A DNA stretch of 64,000 bases. It comes from Paracoccaceae bacterium (GTDB lineage: Bacteria > Pseudomonadota > Alphaproteobacteria > Rhodobacterales > Rhodobacteraceae). This document shows, in pieces, positions 13,203-22,041 of this stretch. The DNA lies in assembly GCA_019454225.1 (NCBI GenBank), contig CP075370.1, positions 3,033,649 through 3,097,648 on the forward strand, read 5' to 3'. Numbering within the stretch: position 1 is the stretch's first letter; every line of letters begins with the position of its first letter. Both the position numbers and the translations under genes were made by a program. Below the pieces are notes generated by a model, which saw only the letters and a list, made by a program, of their open reading frames with translations, was not told the origin of the DNA and did no database searches.

Positions 13203-14093
13203 TCAGACCCACTTTGCCAGCGGCGGCAGGCTCATCAGCACGGCATTCGCGTCGTGCCCGGTGGCCAGCCCGAACTTGGTGCCCCGGTCATAGACCAGGT
13301 TGTATTCGGCATAGAGCCCGCGATGCACCAGCTGGATATCCCGGTCGGCCTCGGTCCAGGGCTGGCCGATCCGCCGTTCCACCAGCGGCACATAGGCAGG
13401 CAGGAAGGCCCGCCCGATGTCCTGCGTCAGGGCAAAATCCGCCGCCCAGTCGCCGGTGTTGCGGTCGTCCATGAAGATCCCGCCCACCCCGCGCGCGCGC
13501 CCCCGGTGCGGCACGAAGAAATACTCGTCCGCCCAGTCCTTCAGCCGCGGATAGAGATCGGCGCCATGCGGCGCCAGGAACCGCGCCAGCGTCTCGTGGA
13601 AATGGGCCGTATCCTCGGCGTATTCGATGCAGGGGTTCAGATCCTCGCCGCCTCCGAACCACCAGGCATGCGGGGTCCAGAACATCCGGGTGTTCATGTG
13701 GACCGCCGGTGCATGCGGGTTCTGCATGTGGGCAACCAGGCTGATCCCCGAGGCCCAGAACCGCGGGTCGTCGGCCATCCCCGGCACACCGCGCGCCGCC
13801 ATCGCCTTCTGTGCCTGCGCCCCGAGCGCGCCGAACACGGTCGAGACATTGACGCCGACCTTCTCGAATACCCGCCCGCCGCGCATCACGCTCATCAGGC
13901 CGCCGCCAGCGTCAGAGCCGTCGTCGGAATGCCGCCGCGTCGCGGTGACCTCGAACCGGCCGGGCGGAAGCGCGGCGGTCGGACCCTCCGTCAGCCGGTC
14001 CTCCAGCCCCTCGAACGCAGCGACGATCTGGTCCCGCAGGTCGCGGAACCAGGCCGCCGCGGTGTCGCGCTCCACGTTCAGACCGTCCAGCAT
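13203..14093 (-). CDS. hemF: Oxygen-dependent coproporphyrinogen III oxidase
   Basis: HemF decarboxylates two propionates of coproporphyrinogen III with oxygen, giving protoporphyrinogen IX for haem and bacteriochlorophyll. The 296-residue soluble enzyme shows family motifs GGGLMSVMRGGRVFEKVGVN, HMNTRMF (catalytic His region), WWFGGGEDLNP and DEYFFVPHR. AGGAGG at 14098-14103 sets the start. A PpsR-type box abuts this ribosome site, so expression is probably tied to the photosynthetic regulon. It converges on cycA, with a terminator between them. Choice of the aerobic enzyme agrees with the oxygen-dependent AcsF nearby. Confidence 0.96.
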   Translation of the reverse strand: MLDGLNVERDTAAAWFRDLRDQIVAAFEGLEDRLTEGPTAALPPGRFEVTATRRHSDDGSDAGGGLMSVMRGGRVFEKVGVNVSTVFGALGAQAQKAMAARGVPGMADDPRFWASGISLVAHMQNPHAPAVHMNTRMFWTPHAWWFGGGEDLNPCIEYAEDTAHFHETLARFLAPHGADLYPRLKDWADEYFFVPHRGRARGVGGIFMDDRNTGDWAADFALTQDIGRAFLPAYVPLVERRIGQPWTEADRDIQLVHRGLYAEYNLVYDRGTKFGLATGHDANAVLMSLPPLAKWV

Positions 14094-14103
14094 CGCATCC
14101 TCC

Positions 14104-14121
14104 TGTCAACTTCGGCTGACA
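14104..14121 (-). promoter_or_regulatory. PpsR/CrtJ-type operator upstream of hemF
   Basis: On the hemF strand the sequence reads TGTCAGCCGAAGTTGACA: TGT-N12-ACA with 5-bp inverted arms TGTCA/TGACA. This is the consensus recognised by the photosynthesis repressor PpsR (CrtJ). It lies 11 bases before the start codon, overlapping the likely transcription start. Only one copy was seen, whereas many PpsR targets have two. Confidence 0.75.
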
Positions 14122-14177
14122 GTAGCAAAGCCGCGGCAGTCCCGGCAATGCGGCATCGGCGGTCACGGCGCGCGGCG

Positions 14178-16214
14178 CTACAGCCCCATGCCGAACCGCA
14201 GCCCGTCGAACACGGCGGCATGGATGTTGCGGCTTTCCACCGCATCGCCGATGCGGAACAGCCGGAACCGGCCATCCGGATTTGGCGCCAGCGCCTGCAC
14301 CCTGCCCTCGATCAGCGCCGGGTAATCGACCTGCCCCAGATTGGACGAGAGCGGCTTCAGCGCCAGGTACAGATCGTCCAGCGGGCGCGTCCCGTGGTTC
14401 ACCACCACCTGATCGACCCGACGATCCTCCTGCGCCGGGCCGTAGTCCGACCCGAGCCGCGCGGTCAGCGCGTTGCCGTCGCGCCGCACCTCGCGCAGCC
14501 GCCATGTCACCGTGAATCGCGCCCCCGCCTGCTGCAGCGTCTTGACGAAGGGGGACAGGCTCATCCCCATCACCTCGGGCGCAAAGCTGCGGTCGGGCGT
14601 GACGATCTCGACCCGGCCACCTGATGCGGCGATGCGCTCGGCGGCCTGCAGCCCCGCGAAATCGCCCGCATCGTCATAGACCAGCACATCCCGCCCCGGC
14701 AGCGCGTCGCCCGACAGGATGTCCCAGGCGGACACCACCAGATCCGCGCCGCGCGGCACCACATCGGTATGCGGCAACCCCCCGGTGGCCACAATCACCA
14801 CGTCGGGGCCTTCTGCCAGCACCGTTTCGGGTTCGGCGACCGTGTTGAAGCGGAAGGCCACGCCAAGCCGCTGGCACTCGGCCTCGCGCCAGGCGGTCAC
14901 GCCCAGCAACTCGCGCCGACGTGGCGAGGTCGCCGCCAGCCGCACCTGCCCGCCCGCCTGCGGCGCCGCCTCGAGCACCGTGACCCGGTGCCCGCGCTCT
15001 GCCGTGACCCGCGCGGCCTCGAGCCCGCCCGGCCCGGCCCCCACGACCACGACATGCAGGCCACCCCCCGATTGCGGCACCTCCTGCGGCCAGTCGCGTT
15101 CGCGCCCCGTGGCGGGGTTGTGCAGGCACAGCGCCTGCCCGCCCTGATAGATCCGGTCGAGACAATAGTTGGCGCCGACGCAGGGGCGGATGCGGTCCTC
15201 CTGCCCCGCCAGCAGCTTCTTCAGGATCAGCGGGTCTGCCAGATGCGCCCGCGTCATCCCCACCATGTCGAGCTTGCCGCTTGCGATGGCGTGACGCGCG
15301 GTCGCCAGATCCGGGATCCGCGCGGCGTGGAACGTGGGCAGGCCGAACTCGGCGCGGATGCCGCCCGCGAAATCCAGATGCGGGGCCGATGCCATGCCCT
15401 GCACCGGGATCACCGTGGTCAGCGCCGGATCGGTGTCGATATGCCCGCGGATCACGTTCAGGAAATCGACATGGCCGCTGTCCACGAGGCGCCGCGCAAT
15501 GGCCCGGCCTCCGGCGGCGTCGATGCCGCCCTCCGCCATCTCGTCACCCACATAGCGGACGCCGACAATGAAATCCGGCCCCACACGGGCGCGTATGGCC
15601 GCGAGAACCTCAAGCGAGAACCGCATGCGGTTCTCGAGCGTGCCGCCCCAGATCCCATCCATGTCATTGGTGCGCGGCGACCAGAACTGGTCCATCAGGT
15701 GGCCGTAGCATTCGATCTCGATGCCATCGAGCCCAGCCGCCTGCATCCGCTGCGCGGCATCGGCATAGTCCTGAACGATGCGGGCGATATCCCAGTCCTC
15801 GATCAGTTTGGGAAAGGCGCGATGTGCCGGTTCGCGGGCGTATCCGGGGGCGACGACCGGCAGCCAGTCGCCCTTGTCCCAGCGGGTGCGGCGGCCAAGA
15901 TGCGTCAGCTGGATCATCACCGCCGCCCCTGCCTCGTGGCATTCGTCGGCAAGCTCGGCCATCCAGCGGACCACCTCGTCCTTCCAGGCAAGGATGTTGT
16001 TGAAGGCGGGAGGGCTGTCGCGGGCGACCGATGCCGAACCCGCCGTCATGGTCATCGCCACGCCTGCGCGGGCGCGGGTGGCGTGATAGGCCCGGTAGGC
16101 GGCCTTGGGCATGCCATCCTCGGCATAGGCGGGTTCGTGCGATGTGATCATGACGCGGTTGCGCAACCGCAGATGCTTCAGCCGGTAGGGTTGCAGGAGG
16201 GGATCGTTCGACAT
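14178..16214 (-). CDS. Old-yellow-enzyme/FAD fusion oxidoreductase, N-methylproline or dimethylglycine demethylase-like
   Basis: This 678-residue flavoprotein has an N-terminal FMN TIM barrel (residues 1 to about 340), an iron-sulfur linker, and a C-terminal FAD/NAD(P) Rossmann part (VVVVGAGPGGLEAARV, then AAPQAGGQ). The layout is that of trimethylamine dehydrogenase, 2,4-dienoyl-CoA reductase and the DgcA/StcD demethylases of betaine catabolism; HEPAYAEDGMPKAAYRAYH resembles the last group. In the cluster motif CVGANYC...C the second usual Cys is Ala. GAGGAG six bases upstream favours ATG 16214 over an in-frame codon at 16235. No methylamine genes adjoin it, so the substrate is unknown. Confidence 0.75.
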   Translation of the reverse strand: MSNDPLLQPYRLKHLRLRNRVMITSHEPAYAEDGMPKAAYRAYHATRARAGVAMTMTAGSASVARDSPPAFNNILAWKDEVVRWMAELADECHEAGAAVMIQLTHLGRRTRWDKGDWLPVVAPGYAREPAHRAFPKLIEDWDIARIVQDYADAAQRMQAAGLDGIEIECYGHLMDQFWSPRTNDMDGIWGGTLENRMRFSLEVLAAIRARVGPDFIVGVRYVGDEMAEGGIDAAGGRAIARRLVDSGHVDFLNVIRGHIDTDPALTTVIPVQGMASAPHLDFAGGIRAEFGLPTFHAARIPDLATARHAIASGKLDMVGMTRAHLADPLILKKLLAGQEDRIRPCVGANYCLDRIYQGGQALCLHNPATGRERDWPQEVPQSGGGLHVVVVGAGPGGLEAARVTAERGHRVTVLEAAPQAGGQVRLAATSPRRRELLGVTAWREAECQRLGVAFRFNTVAEPETVLAEGPDVVIVATGGLPHTDVVPRGADLVVSAWDILSGDALPGRDVLVYDDAGDFAGLQAAERIAASGGRVEIVTPDRSFAPEVMGMSLSPFVKTLQQAGARFTVTWRLREVRRDGNALTARLGSDYGPAQEDRRVDQVVVNHGTRPLDDLYLALKPLSSNLGQVDYPALIEGRVQALAPNPDGRFRLFRIGDAVESRNIHAAVFDGLRFGMGL

Positions 16215-16280
16215 GGGCGCTCCTCTGTCCGGCACAGACTGTCGTGTGCGCGGGTTGCGGGATAGCCAGAAAACGACCCC

Positions 16281-17636
16281 TCAGGCGCCGATAAGCGCCC
16301 GGACCTGCGCCACCCCCGTCTCGACAAGCCCCGCATCGCCCCGCGCCTCGACGTTCAGCCGCAACAGCGGCTCGGTGTTCGACCGCCGCAGGTTCAGCCG
16401 CCACCGCCCGAGGTCGAGCGACAGCCCGTCGGTGTCGTCCCGCGCCATGGCCAGCGGGGAAAGCGCCGCCTCGACCCTGGCCACCGCGGCGGCCGGATCG
16501 GGCAAGTGGAAATTGATCTCGCCCGATGAGGGAAAGGCCGCGCGGCGGCTGTCCACCAGGTCGGCCAACCCGACACCCCGGCGCGACACCAGTTCGGCCA
16601 CCAGCAGCCAGGGGATCATGCCGGAATCACAGGCCATGAAGTCACGGAAGTAGTGATGCGCGCTCATCTCGCCGCCATAGATGGCGCCGGTCGCCCGCAT
16701 CGCCGCCTTGAGATAGGCATGGCCGGTGCGGGCCTGCACTGCCCGCCCCCCGGCCCGCTCCACCACGTCCTGCGTGTTCCAGACGACGCGGGGATCGTGC
16801 ACGATCGCCGCGCCGGGTTCGCGCGCCAGCGCGGCCTCGGCCAGCAGGCCCACGACATATTCGCCGTCCACGAAACCGCCGCGATGGTCGAACAGGAAGC
16901 AGCGGTCGAAATCGCCATCCCAGGCCACACCGAAATCGGCCCCGGCGGCGACAACCGCCCGCGCCGTGGCCGGGCGGTTCTGCGGAAGCAGGGGGTTCGG
17001 GATCCCGTTGGGAAAGGTGCCGTCGGGATCGTGGTGCAGCCGGGTGAAGCGCAGGGGTGTGTCGGCCAGGGCGGCGGCAATCGCATCGAAGGTGGGGCCA
17101 GCCGCGCCGTTTCCGGCATTCACCACGATGTGCAGCGGCCGCAGCGCCCGCGTGTCGACCAGCGACAGGACGCGCGCAACATAGGCCGCGCGGGTTTCCG
17201 GGGCAGCCGACACCGCGCCCGGCAGGGCGGCCGCGAATGCGCCCGCCTCGGCAAGCGCCTGCACGCGCGCCATGTCGGTTGCCGGATCGAGCGGAGCCGA
17301 CCCGCGCCCCACTAGCTTCATCCCGTTGTAATCCATCGGGTTGTGTGACGCCGTCACGCAGATGCCGCCGTCCGCGCCGTGGTGGTCGGTCGCAAAGTAC
17401 ACCTCTTCGGTGCCGCAAAGCCCCAGGTCGATCACCTGCACGCCCTGCATCACCAGCCCATCGGCAACCGCAGCCGACAGCGCGGCCGACGAGGCCCGGC
17501 AGTCGCGCCCCAGAACGACCCGGCGTGCCGCCATGCCGTCGGCGAACGCGCGTCCGATGCGGCGGGCGATGCCCTCGTCGAGGTCGATGCCCAGGCGCCC
17601 GCGGATGTCATAGGCCTTGAAGCAGGTCAGCGTCAT
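16281..17636 (-). CDS. Phosphomannomutase/phosphoglucomutase family protein
   Basis: This 451-residue alpha-D-phosphohexomutase interconverts 1- and 6-phosphates of mannose or glucose, feeding nucleotide sugars for polysaccharide. Motifs in order are FKAYDIRGRLG at the N-terminus, the phosphoserine loop TASHNPMDYNGMK (about residue 100), the metal loop DGDFDRCFLFD (about 230), the sugar loop GGEMSAHHYF (about 310) and the phosphate loop RRSNTEPLLRLN near the C-terminus. All catalytic elements are present. EMSAHH is typical of bifunctional PMM/PGM enzymes. Its ATG faces away from the neighbouring SDR gene, so the 126-base gap holds divergent promoters. Confidence 0.9.
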   Translation of the reverse strand: MTLTCFKAYDIRGRLGIDLDEGIARRIGRAFADGMAARRVVLGRDCRASSAALSAAVADGLVMQGVQVIDLGLCGTEEVYFATDHHGADGGICVTASHNPMDYNGMKLVGRGSAPLDPATDMARVQALAEAGAFAAALPGAVSAAPETRAAYVARVLSLVDTRALRPLHIVVNAGNGAAGPTFDAIAAALADTPLRFTRLHHDPDGTFPNGIPNPLLPQNRPATARAVVAAGADFGVAWDGDFDRCFLFDHRGGFVDGEYVVGLLAEAALAREPGAAIVHDPRVVWNTQDVVERAGGRAVQARTGHAYLKAAMRATGAIYGGEMSAHHYFRDFMACDSGMIPWLLVAELVSRRGVGLADLVDSRRAAFPSSGEINFHLPDPAAAVARVEAALSPLAMARDDTDGLSLDLGRWRLNLRRSNTEPLLRLNVEARGDAGLVETGVAQVRALIGA

Positions 17637-17762
17637 GCCGGGTCTCCTTGCCGCGCCCGGCCCGTCATAGGCGGCGCGATCCGGCCCGTCCAGCATCGGC
17701 GCACCTTGCGCAATGCCGCGGTGGCCGCGACAGTCGGGCCAAAGGCGGAAGGGGGAATGCTC

Positions 17763-18488
17763 ATGGGACGACTGGCGGGCAAGCGTGCCCTTGTGACGGC
17801 GGCGGGACAGGGCATCGGGCGGGCATCGGCGCTTGCCATGGCGGCCGAGGGTGCGGACGTCCTGGCCACCGACATCAACCCCGAGGCCCTGGCGACCCTG
17901 AACGGCGTCCGGACGAAGGTTCTGGACGTCCGCGACCCCGGGCAGGTCGGCGCGATGGCTGCGGAACCGGTGGATGTGCTGTTCAACTGCGCGGGCTTCG
18001 TGGCGCATGGCACGATCCTGGACTGTGACGAGGATCAATGGGCCTTCAGCATGGACCTGAACCTGACCGCCGCCTACCGCATGTGCCGCGCCATCCTGCC
18101 CGGGATGCTTTCGCGGGGCGGTGGCAGCATCATCAACATGTCCTCGATCGTCTCCGGGCTGATCGCGGCGCCCAACCGGTTCGTCTATGGCACCACCAAG
18201 GCCGGCGTGATCGGCCTGACCCGTTCGATCGCGGCAGATTTCGTGACACAGGGCATCCGCTGCAATGCGATCTGCCCGGCGACCGTCGAAAGCCCGTCGC
18301 TTGAGGCGCGGCTCGCGGCGACAGGGGACTACGCGGCGGCACGGGCGGCCTTCACGGCACGCCAGCCGATGGGACGGACCGGCCGACCCGAGGAGATCGC
18401 CGCGCTTGTGGTATATCTCGCCTCGGACGAAAGCGCCTTCACCACCGGCACGACACAGATCATCGACGGCGGATGGTCGAACGTCTGA
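17763..18488 (+). CDS. Short-chain dehydrogenase, DHRS6/BDH2-like
   Basis: The 241-residue SDR has the cofactor motif TAAGQGIGRA, an aspartate after beta-2 (ATDINPEAL) indicating NAD preference, NCAGFVAHGTILDC, the catalytic Ser in NMSSIVSG and YGTTK. The sequence follows mammalian DHRS6 (cytosolic 3-hydroxybutyrate dehydrogenase type 2) unusually closely along its length, including VLDCDEDQWAFSMDLN and YLASDESAFTTG. Bacterial relatives include 2-keto-3-deoxy-L-fuconate dehydrogenases of sugar-acid pathways, so a hydroxy-acid or deoxysugar-acid substrate is likely. I used ATG 17763, spaced well from GGAAGGGG; ATG 17757 is an alternative. Confidence 0.8.
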   Translation: MGRLAGKRALVTAAGQGIGRASALAMAAEGADVLATDINPEALATLNGVRTKVLDVRDPGQVGAMAAEPVDVLFNCAGFVAHGTILDCDEDQWAFSMDLNLTAAYRMCRAILPGMLSRGGGSIINMSSIVSGLIAAPNRFVYGTTKAGVIGLTRSIAADFVTQGIRCNAICPATVESPSLEARLAATGDYAAARAAFTARQPMGRTGRPEEIAALVVYLASDESAFTTGTTQIIDGGWSNV

Positions 18489-18726
18489 GCGCGGTTCTGC
18501 CGCCCCGCGCCGGCGACACTACGCCGCCCGTCCGAAAGCCGACGATGCGGCAGGCGCATCACATCCGGGCCACCTCGGCCCAGACGTGTTCCGGCAGCCC
18601 GCTGGCATGCGCGGTCAGGTGCGGTTCCGCAACTGCGCGGGCAGCCCGGCCACCGCGTGGCGAGGTCGGCAACGTCACCGGTCCGATACAGCGTCTTCGT
18701 TCGGACGCCGCGGACCGGAAAGCAAA

Positions 18727-18758
18727 CGACCCGCGGGCCGGTCACGGCCTGCGGGTCG
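18727..18758 (-). terminator. Terminator after tRNA-Val
   Basis: Eleven bases past the CCA end, the - strand forms a 14-bp nearly perfect hairpin (18727-18740 with 18745-18758, loop of four) followed by TTTGCTTTCC. This is a convincing intrinsic terminator. The rest of the 280-base gap between the SDR gene and the tRNA shows nothing recognisable. Confidence 0.7.
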
Positions 18759-18768
18759 ATGCAAATCA

Positions 18769-18843
18769 TGGTGGGCGATAACGGATTTGAACCGCTGACA
18801 TCTTCGATGTGAACGAAGCGCTCTACCGCTGAGCTAATCGCCC
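18769..18843 (-). tRNA. tRNA-Val (anticodon CAC)
   Basis: Read on the - strand the 75 bases start GGGCGATTAGCTCAGCGG and end ATCGCCCACCA with an encoded CCA. The acceptor stem GGGCGAT/ATCGCCC is perfect; the anticodon stem CTTCG/CGAAG encloses the loop TTCACAT, giving anticodon CAC for GTG codons; the T arm contains GGTTCAAATCC. It stands alone between the SDR and HU genes. Confidence 0.95.
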
Positions 18844-18856
18844 GGTGGCGGGTCTA

Positions 18857-19222
18857 TTATTCCGCTTCGGCAGCCTCTGCAAGGGGGTCGCCGTCTTTCT
18901 TGGCGTCGCGCTCGGTGGCCTTGCGGAAGCGCACCATCATCGTGCCCTTGTCGCCCTTGGTCCGGGTTACGGCCATGCGACCCAGCGGCGGCAGAACCAG
19001 GGACTCACCCTTGGCAAGCGCCTCGCCCAGTTGTGCGAGCGTCGCATCCACGATCTCGCGCACGGCCTTCTTCTTTGCGCCGGTCGCGGTTTCCACGCGC
19101 TCGAACAGCACGCGCTTGGTCAGCGACGGTGCTTCGGGCGCGCCTTCGGCGGCGCCTTCCTTGGGCGCGCGCTTCCGCTTGGCACCCTTTGCCGCAACGG
19201 CGGCTTCTTCTGCGTCGGTCAT
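18857..19222 (-). CDS. HU-family nucleoid DNA-binding protein with a basic N-terminal extension
   Basis: The product is 121 residues, longer than the usual 90 of HU. The first 33 or so residues are Ala/Lys/Glu-rich (AAKGAKRKRAPKEGAAEGAP) and likely disordered; the HU/IHF fold follows from SLTKRVLFERVE. The beta-arm region lacks the classic RNP tip sequence and reads LPPLGRMAVTRTKGDKGTMMVRF. Such extended HU-like proteins are common in Rhodobacteraceae. It should bind DNA with little sequence preference as a nucleoid architectural protein. A good promoter and AAAGGA ribosome site lie upstream. The acidic C-terminal tail (PLAEAAEAE) is short. Confidence 0.85.
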   Translation of the reverse strand: MTDAEEAAVAAKGAKRKRAPKEGAAEGAPEAPSLTKRVLFERVETATGAKKKAVREIVDATLAQLGEALAKGESLVLPPLGRMAVTRTKGDKGTMMVRFRKATERDAKKDGDPLAEAAEAE

Positions 19223-19260
19223 CTGTGATCCTTTCAGGGCCAGAAATTCGTTCCGAAAAA

Positions 19261-19288
19261 ACTATAGTCGTTTTTTCTTTTATTGCAA
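19261..19288 (-). promoter_or_regulatory. Promoter of the HU gene
   Basis: On the - strand TTGCAA (19288-19283) and TATAGT (19266-19261) are separated by 16 bases in a strikingly A/T-rich stretch, unlike the surrounding GC-rich DNA. The spacing and sequence fit a strong housekeeping sigma promoter for the HU gene 38 bases downstream. Confidence 0.6.
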
Positions 19289-19365
19289 TGCCTTCTAAGA
19301 CAAGAATCGCAGAATAGCCTGACACTGGCGGTCGGCGCGCGCAACTGCCCGGAATATCATCGACA

Positions 19366-19393
19366 AAGGGGCGCGCCCTGCGGCGCGCCCCTT
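19366..19393 (-). terminator. Terminator of lon
   Basis: A perfect 12-bp stem (19366-19377 with 19382-19393) with a four-base loop lies 26 bases after the lon stop. On the - strand it is followed by TGTCG, so the T-run is poor, but the stem is very stable. Confidence 0.6.
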
Positions 19394-19419
19394 CGGAACG
19401 ATGGTGACCGGTTGAACGA

Positions 19420-21825
19420 TCAGTGCGCGGTCTGGCCCGCCGCAGCCTCGCTGGAGGCATGGCGCGCGGCGGCGGCGGCCTCTTCGGCTGCCTCATCCCA
19501 TTCCACGGGTTCCGGCGCGCGCACCAAGGCACGCGTCAGCACCTCGCGCACATGGCTGACCGGGATGATCGTCAGGCCCTCGGTCACGTTGGCCGGAATC
19601 TCGGTCAGGTCCTTGGCGTTCTCTTCAGGGATCAGCACGGTCTTGATGCCGCCCCGCAGAGCGGCGAGCAGTTTCTCCTTCAGGCCGCCGATGGCCAGCA
19701 CATTGCCGCGCAGCGTGACCTCGCCCGTCATGGCGATGTCCTTGCGGACGGGAATGCCCGTCAGCACCGAGACGATCGAGGTGACCATGGCGATCCCGGC
19801 CGAAGGTCCGTCCTTGGGCGTCGCGCCCTCGGGCACGTGGACGTGGATGTCCACCGTCTCGAACTTCGGCGGCTTCACCCCGATCTGCGGACTGATCGAA
19901 CGCACGAACGAGCTCGCCGCGTCGATCGATTCCTTCATCACGTCGCCCAGCTTGCCCGTGGTCTTCATCCGCCCCTTGCCGGGCAGCTTCAGCGCCTCGA
20001 TCTGCAGCAGGTCGCCGCCGACCGATGTCCAGGCCAGGCCGGTCACCACGCCCACCTGATCCTCCTTCTCGGCCAGGCCATAGCGGAACCGCTTGACCCC
20101 GAGGAAGGACTCGAGCCGCTCCGGCGTTACCTCTACCGAGTTGACCTTGCCCTTCATGATCTCGGTCACAGCCTTGCGGGCCAGCTTCGCGATCTCGCGT
20201 TCCAGGTTCCGCACGCCCGCCTCGCGGGTGTAGGTGCGGATCATCTCGGTCAGCGCGGTGTCGGCGACGGTGAACTCGCCCTTCTTCAGGCCATGGTTCT
20301 TCACCTGCTTGGGGATGAGGTGGCCCTTGGCGATCTCGCGCTTCTCGTCCTCGGTGTAGCCGGCCAGCGGAATGATCTCCATCCGGTCAAGCAGCGGCCC
20401 AGGCATGTTGTAGGAGTTCGCCGTGGTGATGAACATCACGTTCGACAGGTCGTATTCCACCTCGAGGTAGTGATCGACGAATGTGTTGTTCTGTTCGGGA
20501 TCCAGCACCTCGAGCAGGGCCGACGACGGGTCACCCCGGAAATCCTGCCCCATCTTGTCGATCTCATCCAGCAGGATCAGCGGATTGGTGGTCTTTGCCT
20601 TCTTCAGCGACTGGATGATCTTGCCCGGCATCGAGCCGATGTAGGTGCGCCGGTGGCCGCGAATCTCGGATTCATCGCGCACCCCGCCCAGGCTGATGCG
20701 GATGAATTCGCGCCCCGTGGCCTTGGCCACGCTGCGCCCGAGGCTGGTCTTGCCCACGCCCGGAGGGCCGACGAGGCACAGGATCGGGCCCTTCAGCTTG
20801 GCGCTGCGTGCCTGGACCGCAAGATACTCGACGATGCGTTCCTTGACCTTTTCCAGCCCGAAGTGATCGGCATCGAGAACCTTCTGTGCCGCGCCGAGAT
20901 CCTTCTTCATGCGGCTTCTGACGCCCCAGGGAACGCCCAGCAGCCAATCGAGGTAGTTGCGCACCACGGTCGCCTCGGCGCTCATGGGCGACATGGTCTT
21001 CAGTTTCTTGACCTCGGCCTCGGCCTTGTCGCGCGCTTCCTTGGAAAGCTGCGTCTTGCGGATACGCTCTTCCAGTTCGGCGATCTCGCTCTCGCCCTCG
21101 CCATCGCCCAGCTCACGCTGGATCGCCTTCATCTGCTCGTTCAGATAGTATTCGCGCTGCGTCTTCTCCATCTGGGTCTTGACGCGGCTCTTGATCTTCT
21201 TCTCGACCTGCAGGACGGACATCTCGCCCTGCATGTGCCCATAGACCCGCTCCAGCCGCTGCGCGACATCAAGCGTCTCGAGCAGTGCCTGCTTGTCCGC
21301 GACCGAGATGCCCAGGTGCCCCGCAGCCAGATCGGCCAGGCGCGCAGGTTCGCGCGTCTCGCTCACGGCGGCGACCGCCTCTTCGGGGATGTTCTTCTTG
21401 ATCTTGGCGTATTTCTCGAACTCGTCCGTCACCGCGCGCACGAGCGCCTCGACGGTCGAGGGATCGCCCGGAAGTTCGGTCAGCGATGCGACGCGCGCCT
21501 CGAAGAAGGCATCGTTCTTCAGGAAATCGGTGATCCGCACGCGGCGCTTGCCTTCGACCAGCACCTTCACGGTGCCGTCAGGCAGCTTCAGCAGTTGCAG
21601 CACCGAGGCGAGCACGCCGGCCTTGTAGATCCCGTCCGTGCCCGGATCGTCGATCGTGGGGTCGATCTGGCTGGAAAGCAGGATCTGGCGGTCTTCTGCC
21701 ATCACCTCCTCAAGCGCCCGCACCGACTTTTCCCGTCCCACGAACAGCGGCACGATCATGTGGGGAAAGACCACGATGTCGCGCAGCGGCAGGACCGGGT
21801 AGCTGGGGGAAAGAATCTCGGTCAT
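19420..21825 (-). CDS. lon: ATP-dependent protease Lon
   Basis: Lon is the cytosolic AAA+ serine protease that degrades misfolded and selected regulatory proteins. The 801-residue product has the N-terminal substrate domain ([20 protein letters not shown]), Walker [10 protein letters not shown] at about residue 355, Walker [11 protein letters not shown], and the proteolytic domain with the catalytic serine in [10 protein letters not shown] (about residue 675) and the lysine of the Ser-Lys dyad about 40 residues later near LKEKLLAA. Length and motifs are complete. A sigma-32-like promoter lies 76 bases or more upstream. It is transcribed towards the HU gene, as in many proteobacteria where lon and hup are neighbours. 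Confidence 0.97.
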   Translation of the reverse strand: MTEILSPSYPVLPLRDIVVFPHMIVPLFVGREKSVRALEEVMAEDRQILLSSQIDPTIDDPGTDGIYKAGVLASVLQLLKLPDGTVKVLVEGKRRVRITDFLKNDAFFEARVASLTELPGDPSTVEALVRAVTDEFEKYAKIKKNIPEEAVAAVSETREPARLADLAAGHLGISVADKQALLETLDVAQRLERVYGHMQGEMSVLQVEKKIKSRVKTQMEKTQREYYLNEQMKAIQRELGDGEGESEIAELEERIRKTQLSKEARDKAEAEVKKLKTMSPMSAEATVVRNYLDWLLGVPWGVRSRMKKDLGAAQKVLDADHFGLEKVKERIVEYLAVQARSAKLKGPILCLVGPPGVGKTSLGRSVAKATGREFIRISLGGVRDESEIRGHRRTYIGSMPGKIIQSLKKAKTTNPLILLDEIDKMGQDFRGDPSSALLEVLDPEQNNTFVDHYLEVEYDLSNVMFITTANSYNMPGPLLDRMEIIPLAGYTEDEKREIAKGHLIPKQVKNHGLKKGEFTVADTALTEMIRTYTREAGVRNLEREIAKLARKAVTEIMKGKVNSVEVTPERLESFLGVKRFRYGLAEKEDQVGVVTGLAWTSVGGDLLQIEALKLPGKGRMKTTGKLGDVMKESIDAASSFVRSISPQIGVKPPKFETVDIHVHVPEGATPKDGPSAGIAMVTSIVSVLTGIPVRKDIAMTGEVTLRGNVLAIGGLKEKLLAALRGGIKTVLIPEENAKDLTEIPANVTEGLTIIPVSHVREVLTRALVRAPEPVEWDEAAEEAAAAARHASSEAAAGQTAH

Positions 21826-21900
21826 CGGATGTCCTTGTCTGGCAGGAAGACCCGGCCCCGGTCATCGGCGGCCCAGGGGTCTTCCCCTGTCGGTCGCCAT

Positions 21901-21928
21901 ATCTGGGGGTCGGGGAGCCCCGAGTCAA
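21901..21928 (-). promoter_or_regulatory. Heat-shock (RpoH-type) promoter candidate for lon
   Basis: On the - strand TTGACT (21928-21923), a 14-base spacer and CCCCAGAT (21908-21901) resemble the sigma-32 consensus CTTGAAA-N13-17-CCCCATNT, and lon is a classic heat-shock gene. The spacer is itself a small GC hairpin. Predicted by eye only. Confidence 0.5.
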
Positions 21929-22041
21929 CCTTGCCCCGGGTGGGCCCCTTCTGTGCATTCACCATGCGCCTGTGGCGGGTTTGCGGCAAGACGCGGCGTC
22001 GGCATATGGCGGAGCGTTGCGCAGTCGGCCGCAGGGCAGAC

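Noticed and set aside
13152-14624. A 490-codon + strand frame across hemF and the downstream flavoprotein gene
   Set aside because: It runs antisense to hemF and the flavoprotein gene, through the terminator and the PpsR box, and has no recognisable domain.
18489-18768. Possible small genes between the SDR gene and tRNA-Val
   Set aside because: Frames in both directions lack ribosome sites and conserved features; only the tRNA terminator is supportable.
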